Source of the DNA: Sulfurimonas sp.
GTDB lineage: Bacteria; Campylobacterota; Campylobacteria; Campylobacterales; Sulfurimonadaceae
DNA: 13,733 nucleotides
Assembly: GCA_027066935.1 (NCBI GenBank)
Contig: JAMOMX010000155.1
Location: 1 to 13,733, forward strand
Direction of reading: 5' to 3'
In this document: positions 1 through 8,531 of the stretch, piece by piece
Position numbering within the stretch: position 1 is the stretch's first letter
How the letters are laid out: every line of letters starts with the position of its first letter
Made by a program: the position numbers and the translations under genes
The notes under the pieces: generated by a model
Seen by the model: the letters and a program-made list of their open reading frames with translations, nothing else
Databases searched by the model: none
What the model was told of the DNA's origin: nothing

Positions 1-210
1 GCGAGATGATGGCAAAAAATGGTAAAGAGGTTTTTTTTCTATAGGATCTATGTGGACTGCACTTGGGTGGTTATAGGTTTTATTTACAAGCTTTGAGTCT
101 ATGTTAAAATTAACTCCACATATACCATTTTTATCTTTTTTAAGAGTACAGTAATGTTTACACAATACACACGTGATAGATTTTTCATCTCTATAGCGGT
201 AATATTTCAT
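1..210 (-). CDS. amrS: AmmeMemoRadiSam system radical SAM enzyme, N-terminal 70 codons (gene continues past the left edge)
   Basis: Reading leftward from the ATG at 210 gives an uninterrupted frame of 70 codons that reaches the window edge. It begins MKYYRYRDEKSITCVLC and has the N-terminal cysteine pattern of this family (CVLCKHYC, then GICGVN about 15 residues later), followed by the strongly conserved HIDPIEKKPLYHFLP block at about residues 53-67. The radical SAM CxxxCxxC cluster would lie further on, outside the window. The start is well supported: AGGAGG lies 6 nt upstream (plus-strand 217-223). The gene overlaps the end of amrA by 20 bp, so the two are probably translationally coupled. 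Family members occur with AMMECR1 and Memo-like proteins; their reaction and substrate are not well established. The truncation is only the window edge. Confidence 0.9.
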   Translation of the reverse strand, partial: MKYYRYRDEKSITCVLCKHYCTLKKDKNGICGVNFNIDSKLVNKTYNHPSAVHIDPIEKKPLYHFLPSSR

Positions 211-763
211 CGAAATCCTCCTCTATAGCATCAACTCTATATCTATAAATAGTTGGATGTTCTTCATAAATTGATACGGATGCACCAGCTTTTTGACTTA
301 AATGCTCTAAAAATAGTTTTGGAGATGGGAGTTGTTCCCAAACTTGAGGTAAAAATGTCCCTTGATAAATTCTATGCTTTAAAATCAAACCATCAATATT
401 TGGCTGAATTTTTTTAGATAAATCATCAAAATTTTTATACTCGATGATGGTTGGCTTACTTAAAAGTGAAACTTCAATACTCAATTGTGACAATTCACTC
501 TCGCTTAAAGGATTAAATCTAGGGTCACCAAACCCTGCTGAAATTGCATTGTTATAAACATCTTCAAGGAGTGTTCTATAAGCTATGATAGAACCTATAC
601 AGCCTCGCAACTCTCCATCTATCTTTAAAGTTACAAAAGTAGCACCATCTTTTTTTAAAAATGGATATTTTTCTAAAAGTTCGTTTTCATCAAATGTATA
701 ATTTATATTTAGCTTATTTAGTATCGCACTTTTAGCAATTTGTAGTAAAATAAAATCTAACAT
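191..763 (-). CDS. amrA: AmmeMemoRadiSam system protein A (AMMECR1 domain)
   Basis: This 190-residue protein is a single AMMECR1 domain. The family signature LRGCIG is at residues 52-57, and the later blocks GFGDPRF and LPQVWEQLP are also typical. It has no signal peptide or membrane segment, so it should be cytosolic. The ATG at 763 is preceded by AAGGGG about 5 nt upstream. The gene lies 15 bp after the histidine kinase stop and overlaps the start of the radical SAM gene by 20 bp. AMMECR1, Memo-like and radical SAM proteins form a conserved trio. The conserved cysteine in LRGCIG suggests a catalytic or binding role, but the molecular function is unknown. The Memo-like partner (amrB) is not in the window; it may lie beyond the left edge. 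Confidence 0.92.
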   Translation of the reverse strand: MLDFILLQIAKSAILNKLNINYTFDENELLEKYPFLKKDGATFVTLKIDGELRGCIGSIIAYRTLLEDVYNNAISAGFGDPRFNPLSESELSQLSIEVSLLSKPTIIEYKNFDDLSKKIQPNIDGLILKHRIYQGTFLPQVWEQLPSPKLFLEHLSQKAGASVSIYEEHPTIYRYRVDAIEEDFDEILPL

Positions 764-778
764 TTCAGCCCCTTTATT

Positions 779-2932
779 TTATAAAAATCTACCTAAAACC
801 TCATTCAATTTTTTAATATCTATTGGTTTAGTAATATACTCATCCATTCCAACCTCTATAAATCTTTGTCTATCCCCTTTCATAGCATTTGCAGTTACTG
901 CTATAATCGGTGTGTGAGACAAGCCGTTTTTTTTTTCAATTTTAAGTATTTTTTTTGTAGCTTCTATACCATTTAGTACTGGCATATTCTCATCCATTAA
1001 AATAAGATCAAACTTAGATGTTTTAAACAACTCTACTGCTTCTTCTCCATTATTTGCTATATCAAAAGTTAAACCAGCTTCGGCTAAAATAATCTCCATA
1101 AATAATTGATTTGCCTTATTGTCTTCTACTATAAGTAGATGACCATCCAATTTTAGTTTATCTGTTTTTATCACCTCTTCTTTTATCTCATCTGCTATTT
1201 CCAAAGGTATTGAAAAGTAAAATTTGCTACCAACTCCAACTTCACTTTCCACTTTTAACTCTCCTCCAAGAAGCTTTATAAGTTTGCTACTGATAGAAAG
1301 TCCTAGACCTGTGCCACCATATTTTCTGGTAGTAGAGCTGTCTTCTTGTGAAAAAGAATCAAATATTTTACTCTGGTTGTTTTTATCTATACCTATCCCT
1401 TCATCTTTTATAAAAACATTTAAAAACCTATCTTTATACTCTGCATTAATATATATATTTTTATTTTCAGAAGTAAATTTAATCGCATTGCTTATCAGGT
1501 TTGAAAGAACTTGTTTTATCCTAACAGAATCACTACAAACAAATTTAGGAAATGAAGAGTCAACATTTAACACTAATTTAATATTTTTTTCTTTAGCTTT
1601 TTCAAAAAACAGTAATTGAGTATCTTTAAAAGATTTGCTTAGATTAACAGGTACACGCTCTATCTCTAACTTACCACTCTCTATTTTTGAAAAATCTAAA
1701 ATATCATTAATGATACTCAATAAATCTTGACTAGAAGTATTAATAATATCAAAATATTTTTGTCTTTTTAAATCTGTTTCATCTTTTTTTAATATATCAA
1801 TAAAACCTATAAGTGCATTTAGTGGTGTTCTAATCTCATGTGACATATTTGCAAGAAAATCAGCCTTTGCTCTCATAGCAGTAACTAGTTCTTGTGTACG
1901 CTTTTGAACTTCCTCTTCTAAGTTTTCTTTAATTTTTATATTTTCAAATTCTAGAGTTTTTTTATCAGAGATATCACGCCATACTACGTGAATAATACTT
2001 TTATCTCCTATGGTTAAATTAGTAAGGGTAATATCACACCAAAAATTTTCTTTATTTGCCCTTTGATGTACCCACTCAAAATTATGAGAACCTTTAGATA
2101 TGCAAATTTGCATCATTTTATCCGCTTTTAAAGAAGACAACTCTCCATCCGCTTGATACTCTGGTGAGAGTTCTGATGGGTGAGTATTTAATAAATCTTT
2201 TTTATCTTTATATCCAAGCATCTTTATTATAGAGTCATTACACTCAATAAATTTTTTATTCTCAATAAGTAATATTCCATCATATGATTTTTGAAAAAGA
2301 GTTTCAAACATCTCTTTTTGAAGCCTTAATTCATTTGTTTTTTTATTAACAGCCTCTTTAAGTTCCTGGTTATGGTGTAAAAATTGCTTCTCGCTTCTTT
2401 GTTTTATTTTTTCATATCTACTTAATAAAAAAGCAAAAAATGATGTTGAAACAAAAAATATCATAAATTCTGAAAGTTTTAATTCTATAATATCAGTTAA
2501 ATATAAAACTACCATCACTGCTATCATTCCAGCAATCCAACGCATACCCTCTTTTAAATCAAGTAAAAAAAACATTAGATATATACATATGCTTACCCAA
2601 GAAAATCTAGTATCAATATCTGGGCTAGATATGATTAAAATTAAGGATGTTAATATAGCAAAGAAGATAAGTACACGAGAGATTAATCGTAAATAATTGC
2701 TATTACGGTAAAGTATTATATAGCTAGAAATTATAATAATTACTAAAATAAAATCAACTATGGCTTGGATATAATTTCCCTGAATATATCTTAGCACAGC
2801 AAATGAAAAAACTACAACTCCCATCATAAACATTACTATATTAATTGTAGCAACTTTTTCTTTAAAAAAATTATCATTAAAGCCATCAACATAATTATTT
2901 ACAATTGATTTAATTTTATTATTTTTACTCAT
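779..2932 (-). CDS. Membrane-bound hybrid sensor histidine kinase (TM region, PAS, HisKA, HATPase, receiver)
   Basis: This 717-residue kinase has about six hydrophobic segments at residues 30-170, a short coiled coil at 173-205, and a PAS domain at about 206-325. A second coiled linker at 325-355 leads into the dimerisation domain, with the phosphoacceptor H365 in the SHEIRTP motif. The ATP-binding domain has its N box around N482, a G1 box DEGIGID at 510-516 and a G2 box GGTGLGLS at 539-546. The C-terminal receiver has the acidic pair E603/D604, the phosphoacceptor D647, T680 and K702. No Hpt domain and no separate response regulator or output gene is adjacent, so the downstream partner is unknown. 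There is no extended periplasmic loop, which suggests sensing in or at the membrane, or by the PAS domain. The start lacks a clear Shine-Dalgarno, and coupling to the permease 18 bp upstream is possible. Confidence 0.93.
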   Translation of the reverse strand: MSKNNKIKSIVNNYVDGFNDNFFKEKVATINIVMFMMGVVVFSFAVLRYIQGNYIQAIVDFILVIIIISSYIILYRNSNYLRLISRVLIFFAILTSLILIISSPDIDTRFSWVSICIYLMFFLLDLKEGMRWIAGMIAVMVVLYLTDIIELKLSEFMIFFVSTSFFAFLLSRYEKIKQRSEKQFLHHNQELKEAVNKKTNELRLQKEMFETLFQKSYDGILLIENKKFIECNDSIIKMLGYKDKKDLLNTHPSELSPEYQADGELSSLKADKMMQICISKGSHNFEWVHQRANKENFWCDITLTNLTIGDKSIIHVVWRDISDKKTLEFENIKIKENLEEEVQKRTQELVTAMRAKADFLANMSHEIRTPLNALIGFIDILKKDETDLKRQKYFDIINTSSQDLLSIINDILDFSKIESGKLEIERVPVNLSKSFKDTQLLFFEKAKEKNIKLVLNVDSSFPKFVCSDSVRIKQVLSNLISNAIKFTSENKNIYINAEYKDRFLNVFIKDEGIGIDKNNQSKIFDSFSQEDSSTTRKYGGTGLGLSISSKLIKLLGGELKVESEVGVGSKFYFSIPLEIADEIKEEVIKTDKLKLDGHLLIVEDNKANQLFMEIILAEAGLTFDIANNGEEAVELFKTSKFDLILMDENMPVLNGIEATKKILKIEKKNGLSHTPIIAVTANAMKGDRQRFIEVGMDEYITKPIDIKKLNEVLGRFL

Positions 2933-2950
2933 AATAGCTATACTATCATA

Positions 2951-4249
2951 TTAGTGCTTATTAAATTTTGAAAATAACCAAGCTCCAAAAGTAAGTACTA
3001 TATATATACCACCTATAAAATAGAGTTGTTGCACTTGTGTCGTAGCTTCATAATAGATAATAAGTACCAACCCTCCAAAGAGTCCAACAATAGCAATAAC
3101 ACTAATAATTAAAGATGAATCGGTAAGCTTATATATTTTAAAATTTGCATAAGCCATAATCATTGAAACAAGTAAAAAAGTTACACTTCCAAATTCTAAA
3201 ATAACTTTTAAATCTCCAATTAAAATCAGACAAAAAGCTAAAGTAGCCATAGTTATTATAGAATAGATTGGAATAGCATTTTTTCTTATTGTTAAAATTT
3301 TTGGAAAATATCCATCACTTGCTATCACAGACATCTGTCTTGATGCTCCAAAAATTGTTCCGCTTATTGCACTACTTGTTGCTAATAATGCTCCAAGTAT
3401 TACCAAATCAGTACCCCAGTGCCCTAAAATTTTATCAGCTCCAGAGGCTAAGGCATACTCTTCGTTTTGTATAATATCTTCAAAAGGGATAGCTAATATT
3501 GCTCCAATAGATAAAATTACATATATTAAAATTGCTAAAAATATAGCACTATAAATTGCTTTTGGAATATTCTTACTTGGATTATCCATCTCATTTACTG
3601 CATTTATAACAAGCTGAAACCCTTCAAAAGCTACAAAAGTAAGTGAGGCAACTATTAAAATAGAGAGTATTTTTATATCTCCACTTTCTTGGATTAGAGT
3701 TGGTAATGTTGTATTGGAGTTATTTATTAGAACAAATGAGATAACAGTTAATATGATAAGTTTAGAGTAAACCATTAAATCTTCAATTTTACCCATCCCC
3801 TTTACACTCCAAATATTTATAAGTGTAAATATCAATATGACAAGTCCTGCAACCCCTTTACGAACCCACTCATTATTAGCAAATTCAGACCCACTTATTG
3901 CATAAGCTGAGAAAGTGTACGCATAAAGAGCTAAGGTACTAATATATCCAAAGATAACCCACCAACCAACAAGCGAGGCTGCAAACTTAGATGATGGAAA
4001 AGTCTTTTTAAAAAATGAGTATGTAGCACCCTCATCCTTATAATAAACCCCAAGTTTTATATATGAATACGCTGCCAAAACAGCAAGCACCCCGCCAAGC
4101 ATAAATGCTATAGGAGTAAACACTCCAATCATCGAAACAGAGATACCTAAAACTGTAAATATCCCACCACCAACCATTCCACCAAGGGCTATAGCAATAA
4201 GCTCAAGAATTCCTAAAGATTTACTCTGTTTTTTATGAGGATTACCCAT
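2951..4249 (-). CDS. APC-family amino-acid permease
   Basis: A 432-residue, very hydrophobic protein with about 12 predicted membrane helices. The first helix carries the glycine-rich motif GGMVGGGIFTVLG (residues 23-35), which is typical of the APC (amino acid-polyamine-organocation) superfamily and forms part of the substrate site. A second family-type block, FEGFQLVINAVNEMDNP, lies near residues 208-224. It should be an inner-membrane transporter for an amino acid or amine; the substrate cannot be read from sequence. The start is supported by GGAG about 6 nt upstream of the ATG at 4249. It lies 14 bp after the helicase stop and 18 bp before the kinase start, so cotranscription is likely. 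A link between transport and the adjacent sensor kinase is possible but only inferred. Confidence 0.88.
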   Translation of the reverse strand: MGNPHKKQSKSLGILELIAIALGGMVGGGIFTVLGISVSMIGVFTPIAFMLGGVLAVLAAYSYIKLGVYYKDEGATYSFFKKTFPSSKFAASLVGWWVIFGYISTLALYAYTFSAYAISGSEFANNEWVRKGVAGLVILIFTLINIWSVKGMGKIEDLMVYSKLIILTVISFVLINNSNTTLPTLIQESGDIKILSILIVASLTFVAFEGFQLVINAVNEMDNPSKNIPKAIYSAIFLAILIYVILSIGAILAIPFEDIIQNEEYALASGADKILGHWGTDLVILGALLATSSAISGTIFGASRQMSVIASDGYFPKILTIRKNAIPIYSIITMATLAFCLILIGDLKVILEFGSVTFLLVSMIMAYANFKIYKLTDSSLIISVIAIVGLFGGLVLIIYYEATTQVQQLYFIGGIYIVLTFGAWLFSKFNKH

Positions 4250-4263
4250 CTAAGCTCCAAATT

Positions 4264-6495
4264 TTATAACTCTAAAAGTACTGTATCTCTTCTTGTTATC
4301 TCAAGTTTCTTACAAGCACTCTCAAAAGCTCCACTCTCACCAATTAAAATACATTTGTGTTTAGCTCTTGTTATGGCAGTATATATTAATTTTGTATTGT
4401 GCATAATAAAATGTGCAAATGTCATAGGCATTACTACAATATCATACTCCATCCCTTGAACTTTATGGATAGTAAGAGCATAAGAGAGCATTAGATGTGA
4501 TTTTAACTCCTCGTATTCATACAAAACTACTACATCTTCATTTGGATAAAAAACGAACACCTGTTCATCATCCTCATTTATTTGGAAAAGAAGCCCACTC
4601 ATACCGTTAAAAATACGACGATTGTTTGAGTCTTCACCCATCTTAAATCCATCTCCACTCCAGCTTGTCATATTTTCATTTTTAGTATGAACAACTTTAT
4701 CCATCAAACGAAACTCTAATTGACCCCGTTTTACACACTTAGATGGATTTGGATTAAAATACTCTTGCAAAACTTTGTTTAAATTATTTGTGCCTAAAAT
4801 TCCACCTTTCATAGGTGTTATCACTTGAAAATAGTTCAAATATTCTTTTATCTGTTTATTTTTAAGTCTGTACCTTGCTTTTTCAATGGAATCTAAAACT
4901 TTATGTACAATTTGAGTAACTATTTGAGTCGAATTATCCTCGCGTAAATCTTGTAACTCTTTTGGTGGTAATTGATTTTTCAGTGTATAATAGTTTAATA
5001 TACTTACATCAAGAAACTCGAAATCATCATAGTTCTCTCTGTATGGAGGGAGTATACCTTTACGAATATCGTTAGCTATTAATGTTATAGCTTGATCTTC
5101 ATTTTGTCTAAATATTTGTGTAAGCTTTACAATTGGTGCTAACTCTAGTGTTAATATATCACTTAAAACATTTCCAGCTCCAATGGGTGGAAGTTGAGCA
5201 TCATCTCCAACTATAATTAAAATAGAATCTCGCTTTATTTTTGAGACAACTCTAGCAAACAAGGTAGAGTTTATCATAGATGCTTCATCTATCAATACTA
5301 CAGAAAAAGGAAACATATCATCATAACGCATAAGTAGGCTTTGAATAGTAGCACTTTCATACCCTGTAGTATCACTAATTCGCTGAGAAGCTATACCACT
5401 TAGGGCACATGTCATTATCTCTTTTTCTTCATAACGAGTATTTAGTAAATCTAGTATAGTTTTTGAGGTTGTACTCTTTCCAGTCCCTGCATAACCAACC
5501 AAAAAAAGTATTTGTGCTCCATTGTTTATTGTCTCTACAGCACTTCGTTGTTGCTCACCTAGTTTTAATTCATGTGAATCTAAAAATTTATCTAAATCTT
5601 TAACAAATCCACCACTATCTTTTTTAGCCCTTGTTTTAAAATCATCATATAAAAATTTTTCAGCATCATAAAGACGAGATGGAGATACACGGTTATTTTT
5701 CATCAAAACTATACTAGATTCTGCTACCCTCTCAACCAATGCACCCTCATAAAGATTTTCCCTACCTACAAACCCAAGTAGTTCATTTAAACCACTAAAG
5801 AGTATATCTTTAGCTACACAAGAGTTGCCCTGTTGCTCACAATACTCTAAAAGCACATAATCCATAGCTGAACTTATTCGTTTTTCATCATCAACTTTTA
5901 TACCCATTTTAAGAGCTAACTCATCTGCTCTTCTAAAGCCAATGTTATTTATGGAGGTTAGAATATACGGATTTTCTTTAATTTTAGTACATGGCTCATC
6001 TACATCTTTCATAGCAGTTGAGATGGTAGTTAAAAGTGTGGGAGTTACTTTATAAGGGGAAAGAAACTCACCAAGACGACGCATAGAACGAAATTTTTTC
6101 CATGAATTTTGAATCTTTTTAAGTCGTTTTTCTTTTACTCCCTTAAATTCTAAAAGTCTCTCAATATCATTATCTAAAATATCTATCAAACCATCTTCAC
6201 CAAATTTCTCAATGAGTTCAGCTGTAAGTTTTTTAGTAAAACCTTTTACAATTTTGTTTAAAAAGAAAAATAGTTGATTTTGATTTACTTTTAAATGCTC
6301 AAACTTAAATGTTTTACCATACTTTTTATGCTCATCCCAATAACCACTAAGTGTTACAGCTGAATCTTTCAAAGTCTTAACATCAGTTTCAAAATAAGTA
6401 CCAGAGATTTTCTCACCAGCTTTTAAAACTGCAATAAAAAAACCGTCGTCCTCAAAAAGAATTTTGTCTATTTGACCGATTAGTGTTTGAGTCAT
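4264..6495 (-). CDS. recD2: RecD2-like SF1B DNA helicase (AAA family ATPase)
   Basis: This 743-residue protein matches the RecD2 layout rather than the RecBCD subunit. It has an N-terminal OB-like region, a helix-hairpin-helix region (NPYILTSINNIGFRRADELA at about 175-194) and then SF1 helicase motifs. Walker A is GYAGTGKST (334-342), Walker B is LIDEAS (401-406), motif III is GDDAQLPPIGAG (430-441) and a Q-x-x-R type motif LTQIFRQ sits at 458-464. Near the C-terminus are a UvrD-like block YALTIHKVQGMEYD and YTAITRAKHK. RecD2 proteins are 5'-3' helicases involved in DNA repair and replication-fork processing. The start codon overlaps the endonuclease stop (ATGA), and no good Shine-Dalgarno precedes it now, so translation probably depends on coupling to the endonuclease. 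The ancestral neighbour was probably glyQ (see findings). Confidence 0.88.
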   Translation of the reverse strand: MTQTLIGQIDKILFEDDGFFIAVLKAGEKISGTYFETDVKTLKDSAVTLSGYWDEHKKYGKTFKFEHLKVNQNQLFFFLNKIVKGFTKKLTAELIEKFGEDGLIDILDNDIERLLEFKGVKEKRLKKIQNSWKKFRSMRRLGEFLSPYKVTPTLLTTISTAMKDVDEPCTKIKENPYILTSINNIGFRRADELALKMGIKVDDEKRISSAMDYVLLEYCEQQGNSCVAKDILFSGLNELLGFVGRENLYEGALVERVAESSIVLMKNNRVSPSRLYDAEKFLYDDFKTRAKKDSGGFVKDLDKFLDSHELKLGEQQRSAVETINNGAQILFLVGYAGTGKSTTSKTILDLLNTRYEEKEIMTCALSGIASQRISDTTGYESATIQSLLMRYDDMFPFSVVLIDEASMINSTLFARVVSKIKRDSILIIVGDDAQLPPIGAGNVLSDILTLELAPIVKLTQIFRQNEDQAITLIANDIRKGILPPYRENYDDFEFLDVSILNYYTLKNQLPPKELQDLREDNSTQIVTQIVHKVLDSIEKARYRLKNKQIKEYLNYFQVITPMKGGILGTNNLNKVLQEYFNPNPSKCVKRGQLEFRLMDKVVHTKNENMTSWSGDGFKMGEDSNNRRIFNGMSGLLFQINEDDEQVFVFYPNEDVVVLYEYEELKSHLMLSYALTIHKVQGMEYDIVVMPMTFAHFIMHNTKLIYTAITRAKHKCILIGESGAFESACKKLEITRRDTVLLEL

Positions 6496-6500
6496 ATAAT
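6491..6500. repeat. Repeat at the recD2 side of the restriction-modification module
   Basis: Plus-strand GTCATATAAT, matching 8548-8557 in direct orientation (9 of 10) and 8533-8542 in inverted orientation (10 of 10). It contains both the endonuclease stop codon and the recD2 start codon. Confidence 0.4.
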
Positions 6501-7151
6501 ACTTTTAACCAACTCTATATGTTCTTTTTTATAATCATTTTTTGAACCTTTTACAACTTCCATGTTATCTGACAGTATTGAAATATCTATTTCTTTAACA
6601 TTTGTGTCATCCAAACCAATAACTAAAATAGGAACAGTTATTGATAAATCTGCTGATGGAATTTCTCTAACAGTTTTTTCAAATGAAGCTACACCACTAT
6701 CAATTCTTTTGCTTAAATTATCACATGGTAAGATTAGTACTGCAAAATCAGCAAGTTTATAACTATAGGATAGTTGAAATTTAAAATAATTCCTATATGA
6801 ACTTGCAATATTCCCCATCTCGACTTCAACTTGTAATGTTATATTTTCATTATTATCTTTAGATATTTGTTTCTTAAATGATTTTCTAAAATCTCCTCGT
6901 AATGAATCATCATTATTATCTGGAGTAACTAATGGTTCAGATTCCCAATCATTATTTTCAAAAGCAATCTTAAAATAAGTGTTTATAATTTGTTGCACTA
7001 CATCGAGTTTAGGTTGTGATTTAGATTTATTTTTATATACTGGTAATGGGCATTTATTACATATTTCTAATAACTCATCTAATGCTTCTTTACAACAAGG
7101 ATGTTCTAAAACTTCCTGAGAATATCGATATGAAAAAGTTTTAATATTCAT
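6492..7151 (-). CDS. Type II restriction endonuclease, BglII/BstYI-like
   Basis: A 219-residue cytosolic protein directly downstream of a C5-methyltransferase gene. The core LQVEVEMGNIASSYRNYFKF (residues 106-125) followed by ADFAVLILP (134-142) resembles the BglII/BstYI group, in which an acidic residue and a [V/I]EVxxGN strand form the metal site, followed by a YRxxFKF helix. The candidate catalytic set is D99 or D87 upstream, E109 and E111. BglII and BstYI have Glu-x-Gln at the last two positions, so E111 in place of Gln would be a variation. Length fits the family (about 200-225). GGAG lies about 6 nt before the ATG. The gene starts 9 bp after the methyltransferase stop and overlaps recD2 by 4 bp. 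The family call is from motif memory and not from a search; the recognition sequence is not known. Confidence 0.7.
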   Translation of the reverse strand: MNIKTFSYRYSQEVLEHPCCKEALDELLEICNKCPLPVYKNKSKSQPKLDVVQQIINTYFKIAFENNDWESEPLVTPDNNDDSLRGDFRKSFKKQISKDNNENITLQVEVEMGNIASSYRNYFKFQLSYSYKLADFAVLILPCDNLSKRIDSGVASFEKTVREIPSADLSITVPILVIGLDDTNVKEIDISILSDNMEVVKGSKNDYKKEHIELVKSII

Positions 7152-7160
7152 TTTTTCTCC

Positions 7161-8477
7161 TTAAATTTCTTCTAATAATTTTTTACCTAATTTTTCAACT
7201 ATTCCAACCACTAAAGCATTACCCATTAAAAAAGCTCTTTTACTATCTGTAACTCCTACTGTATGATTATCTGGAAACATATTTAATCTCTCCAATTCCA
7301 TAGGAACTAATCTTCTATATTTTCCATTTATATGCACAATATGCTTAAATCTTGAAGCACTTGCTCCACCTTCACCTGTTATAATAGTTCTTGATGGTTT
7401 GTTAACACTATCAGGGAAACCCATACTACCTTCACTATATGTATATTTATGACCTGTAATTTTATTTATTCTTTCAATGGATTTGGATCCTTTTTGATAT
7501 TTCCATTTTTTTAATTCTTCATCATCAATATAAAACTCACTAGGTATCTCTTTTTCATCCAGTAAAAAATCTCCTAAAACAGAATATTTATCATTATAAT
7601 TCACCTCAACTTTAGAAGTATAGTATATGCTATCAATCATATATCCTGCATCTAAAAAAGTATTTTGCTTAGGGGTTTTTTTATTAAAACTATTAGTAAT
7701 ATCAACTAAATTATCACTTATTTTTAAAGATATTATATGATTATTTTCAACTTTTTTTATAGGAAAAGCTTTAGCAAAAAGTCCATCTTTTGTTAATATA
7801 TCTTTTGAAGTATTCGATTGTAAATTTTTATATAACTTTGTGCCTTTTTTATACGCCATTATAAATACTCTGCGTCTTCTTTGTGGCATACCATATTCAC
7901 TAGCATTAATAACTCTCCACTCAACCGCGTAACCAAGAGAATTTAAAGATGATAAAATAATTGCAAAATCCCTACCTCTCTGACTTGCAGGTGATTTTAA
8001 AAGTCTATCAACATTTTCTAACATCAAATATTTTGGTGCTTTATCTTTTTTTTCTTCTAATATTCTATATATTTCCCACCAAAGTACACCTTTTTTTCCA
8101 ATTATTCCGTGAGAATTTTTAAGTGTACTTGCAACTGAATAATCTTGGCAAGGAAATCCACCAACTAATAAATCATGTTCAGGAATATCAGAGATTTTAA
8201 CTTTGGATATATCTTCATTTGCATGATTGATATATCCAAATCTTGAACAATAAACATCCGAGGCATGTTGTATTTTAGTTGAAGGTTCCCATTGGTTACT
8301 CCAAACTACATCATACCCTTCATCCGAAGAACTGATTCTCTCTAACCCTATACGAAAACCACCAACACCAGCAAATAATTCAATAGTTCTAATGTTCTTC
8401 TGTCTAGTAATACGCATATTCATATTAAACCGCTTTTCATCCTCTCGATACATAGTAAATAAAGTTGGTGCTGTCAT
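7161..8477 (-). CDS. DNA (cytosine-5-)-methyltransferase of the restriction-modification module
   Basis: A 438-residue C5-methyltransferase with the motifs in the standard order. Motif I (SAM binding) is FAGVGGFRIG at 35-44. Motif IV is GGFPCQDYS with catalytic C110. Motif VI is LENVD at 153-157 and motif VIII is QRRRR at 199-203. A variable target-recognition region spans about 215-385, and motifs IX-X include RRLVPMELERLNMFP and GNALVV near the C-terminus. It transfers a methyl group to C5 of a cytosine in the module's target site and so protects host DNA from the endonuclease encoded 9 bp downstream. A 28-residue N-terminal extension precedes motif I. The ATG at 8477 is nevertheless favoured because AGGAGA lies about 6 nt upstream and TATAAT 27 nt upstream. 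Base composition is visibly AT-richer than in glyQ or trpB, fitting horizontal acquisition. Confidence 0.95.
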   Translation of the reverse strand: MTAPTLFTMYREDEKRFNMNMRITRQKNIRTIELFAGVGGFRIGLERISSSDEGYDVVWSNQWEPSTKIQHASDVYCSRFGYINHANEDISKVKISDIPEHDLLVGGFPCQDYSVASTLKNSHGIIGKKGVLWWEIYRILEEKKDKAPKYLMLENVDRLLKSPASQRGRDFAIILSSLNSLGYAVEWRVINASEYGMPQRRRRVFIMAYKKGTKLYKNLQSNTSKDILTKDGLFAKAFPIKKVENNHIISLKISDNLVDITNSFNKKTPKQNTFLDAGYMIDSIYYTSKVEVNYNDKYSVLGDFLLDEKEIPSEFYIDDEELKKWKYQKGSKSIERINKITGHKYTYSEGSMGFPDSVNKPSRTIITGEGGASASRFKHIVHINGKYRRLVPMELERLNMFPDNHTVGVTDSKRAFLMGNALVVGIVEKLGKKLLEEI

Positions 8478-8503
8478 GGTAATCTCCTAATTTAAATTAG
8501 AAA

Positions 8504-8509
8504 ATTATA
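8504..8509 (-). promoter_or_regulatory. Candidate -10 box for the restriction-modification module
   Basis: A minus-strand TATAAT in GTTATAATTTTC, 27 nt upstream of the methyltransferase ATG. It implies a leader of about 20 nt that carries AGGAGA, and would drive methyltransferase and endonuclease together. Confidence 0.5.
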
Positions 8510-8531
8510 ACATCAAGAAATATTTTTATTA

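Noticed and set aside
1224..1619. A 131-codon open frame on the plus strand inside the histidine kinase gene.
   Set aside because: It is antisense to the conserved HATPase domain, and has no ribosome binding site or recognisable protein features; the kinase motifs explain the region fully.
4235..4459. A 74-codon plus-strand frame spanning the permease start and the recD2 end.
   Set aside because: It is antisense to two well-supported genes and shows no domain or start signal.
6492..8477. A controller (C) protein gene or a solitary-toxin arrangement within the restriction-modification module.
   Set aside because: Only 9 bp separate the two genes, and the 79-bp upstream spacer has no helix-turn-helix frame of useful length.
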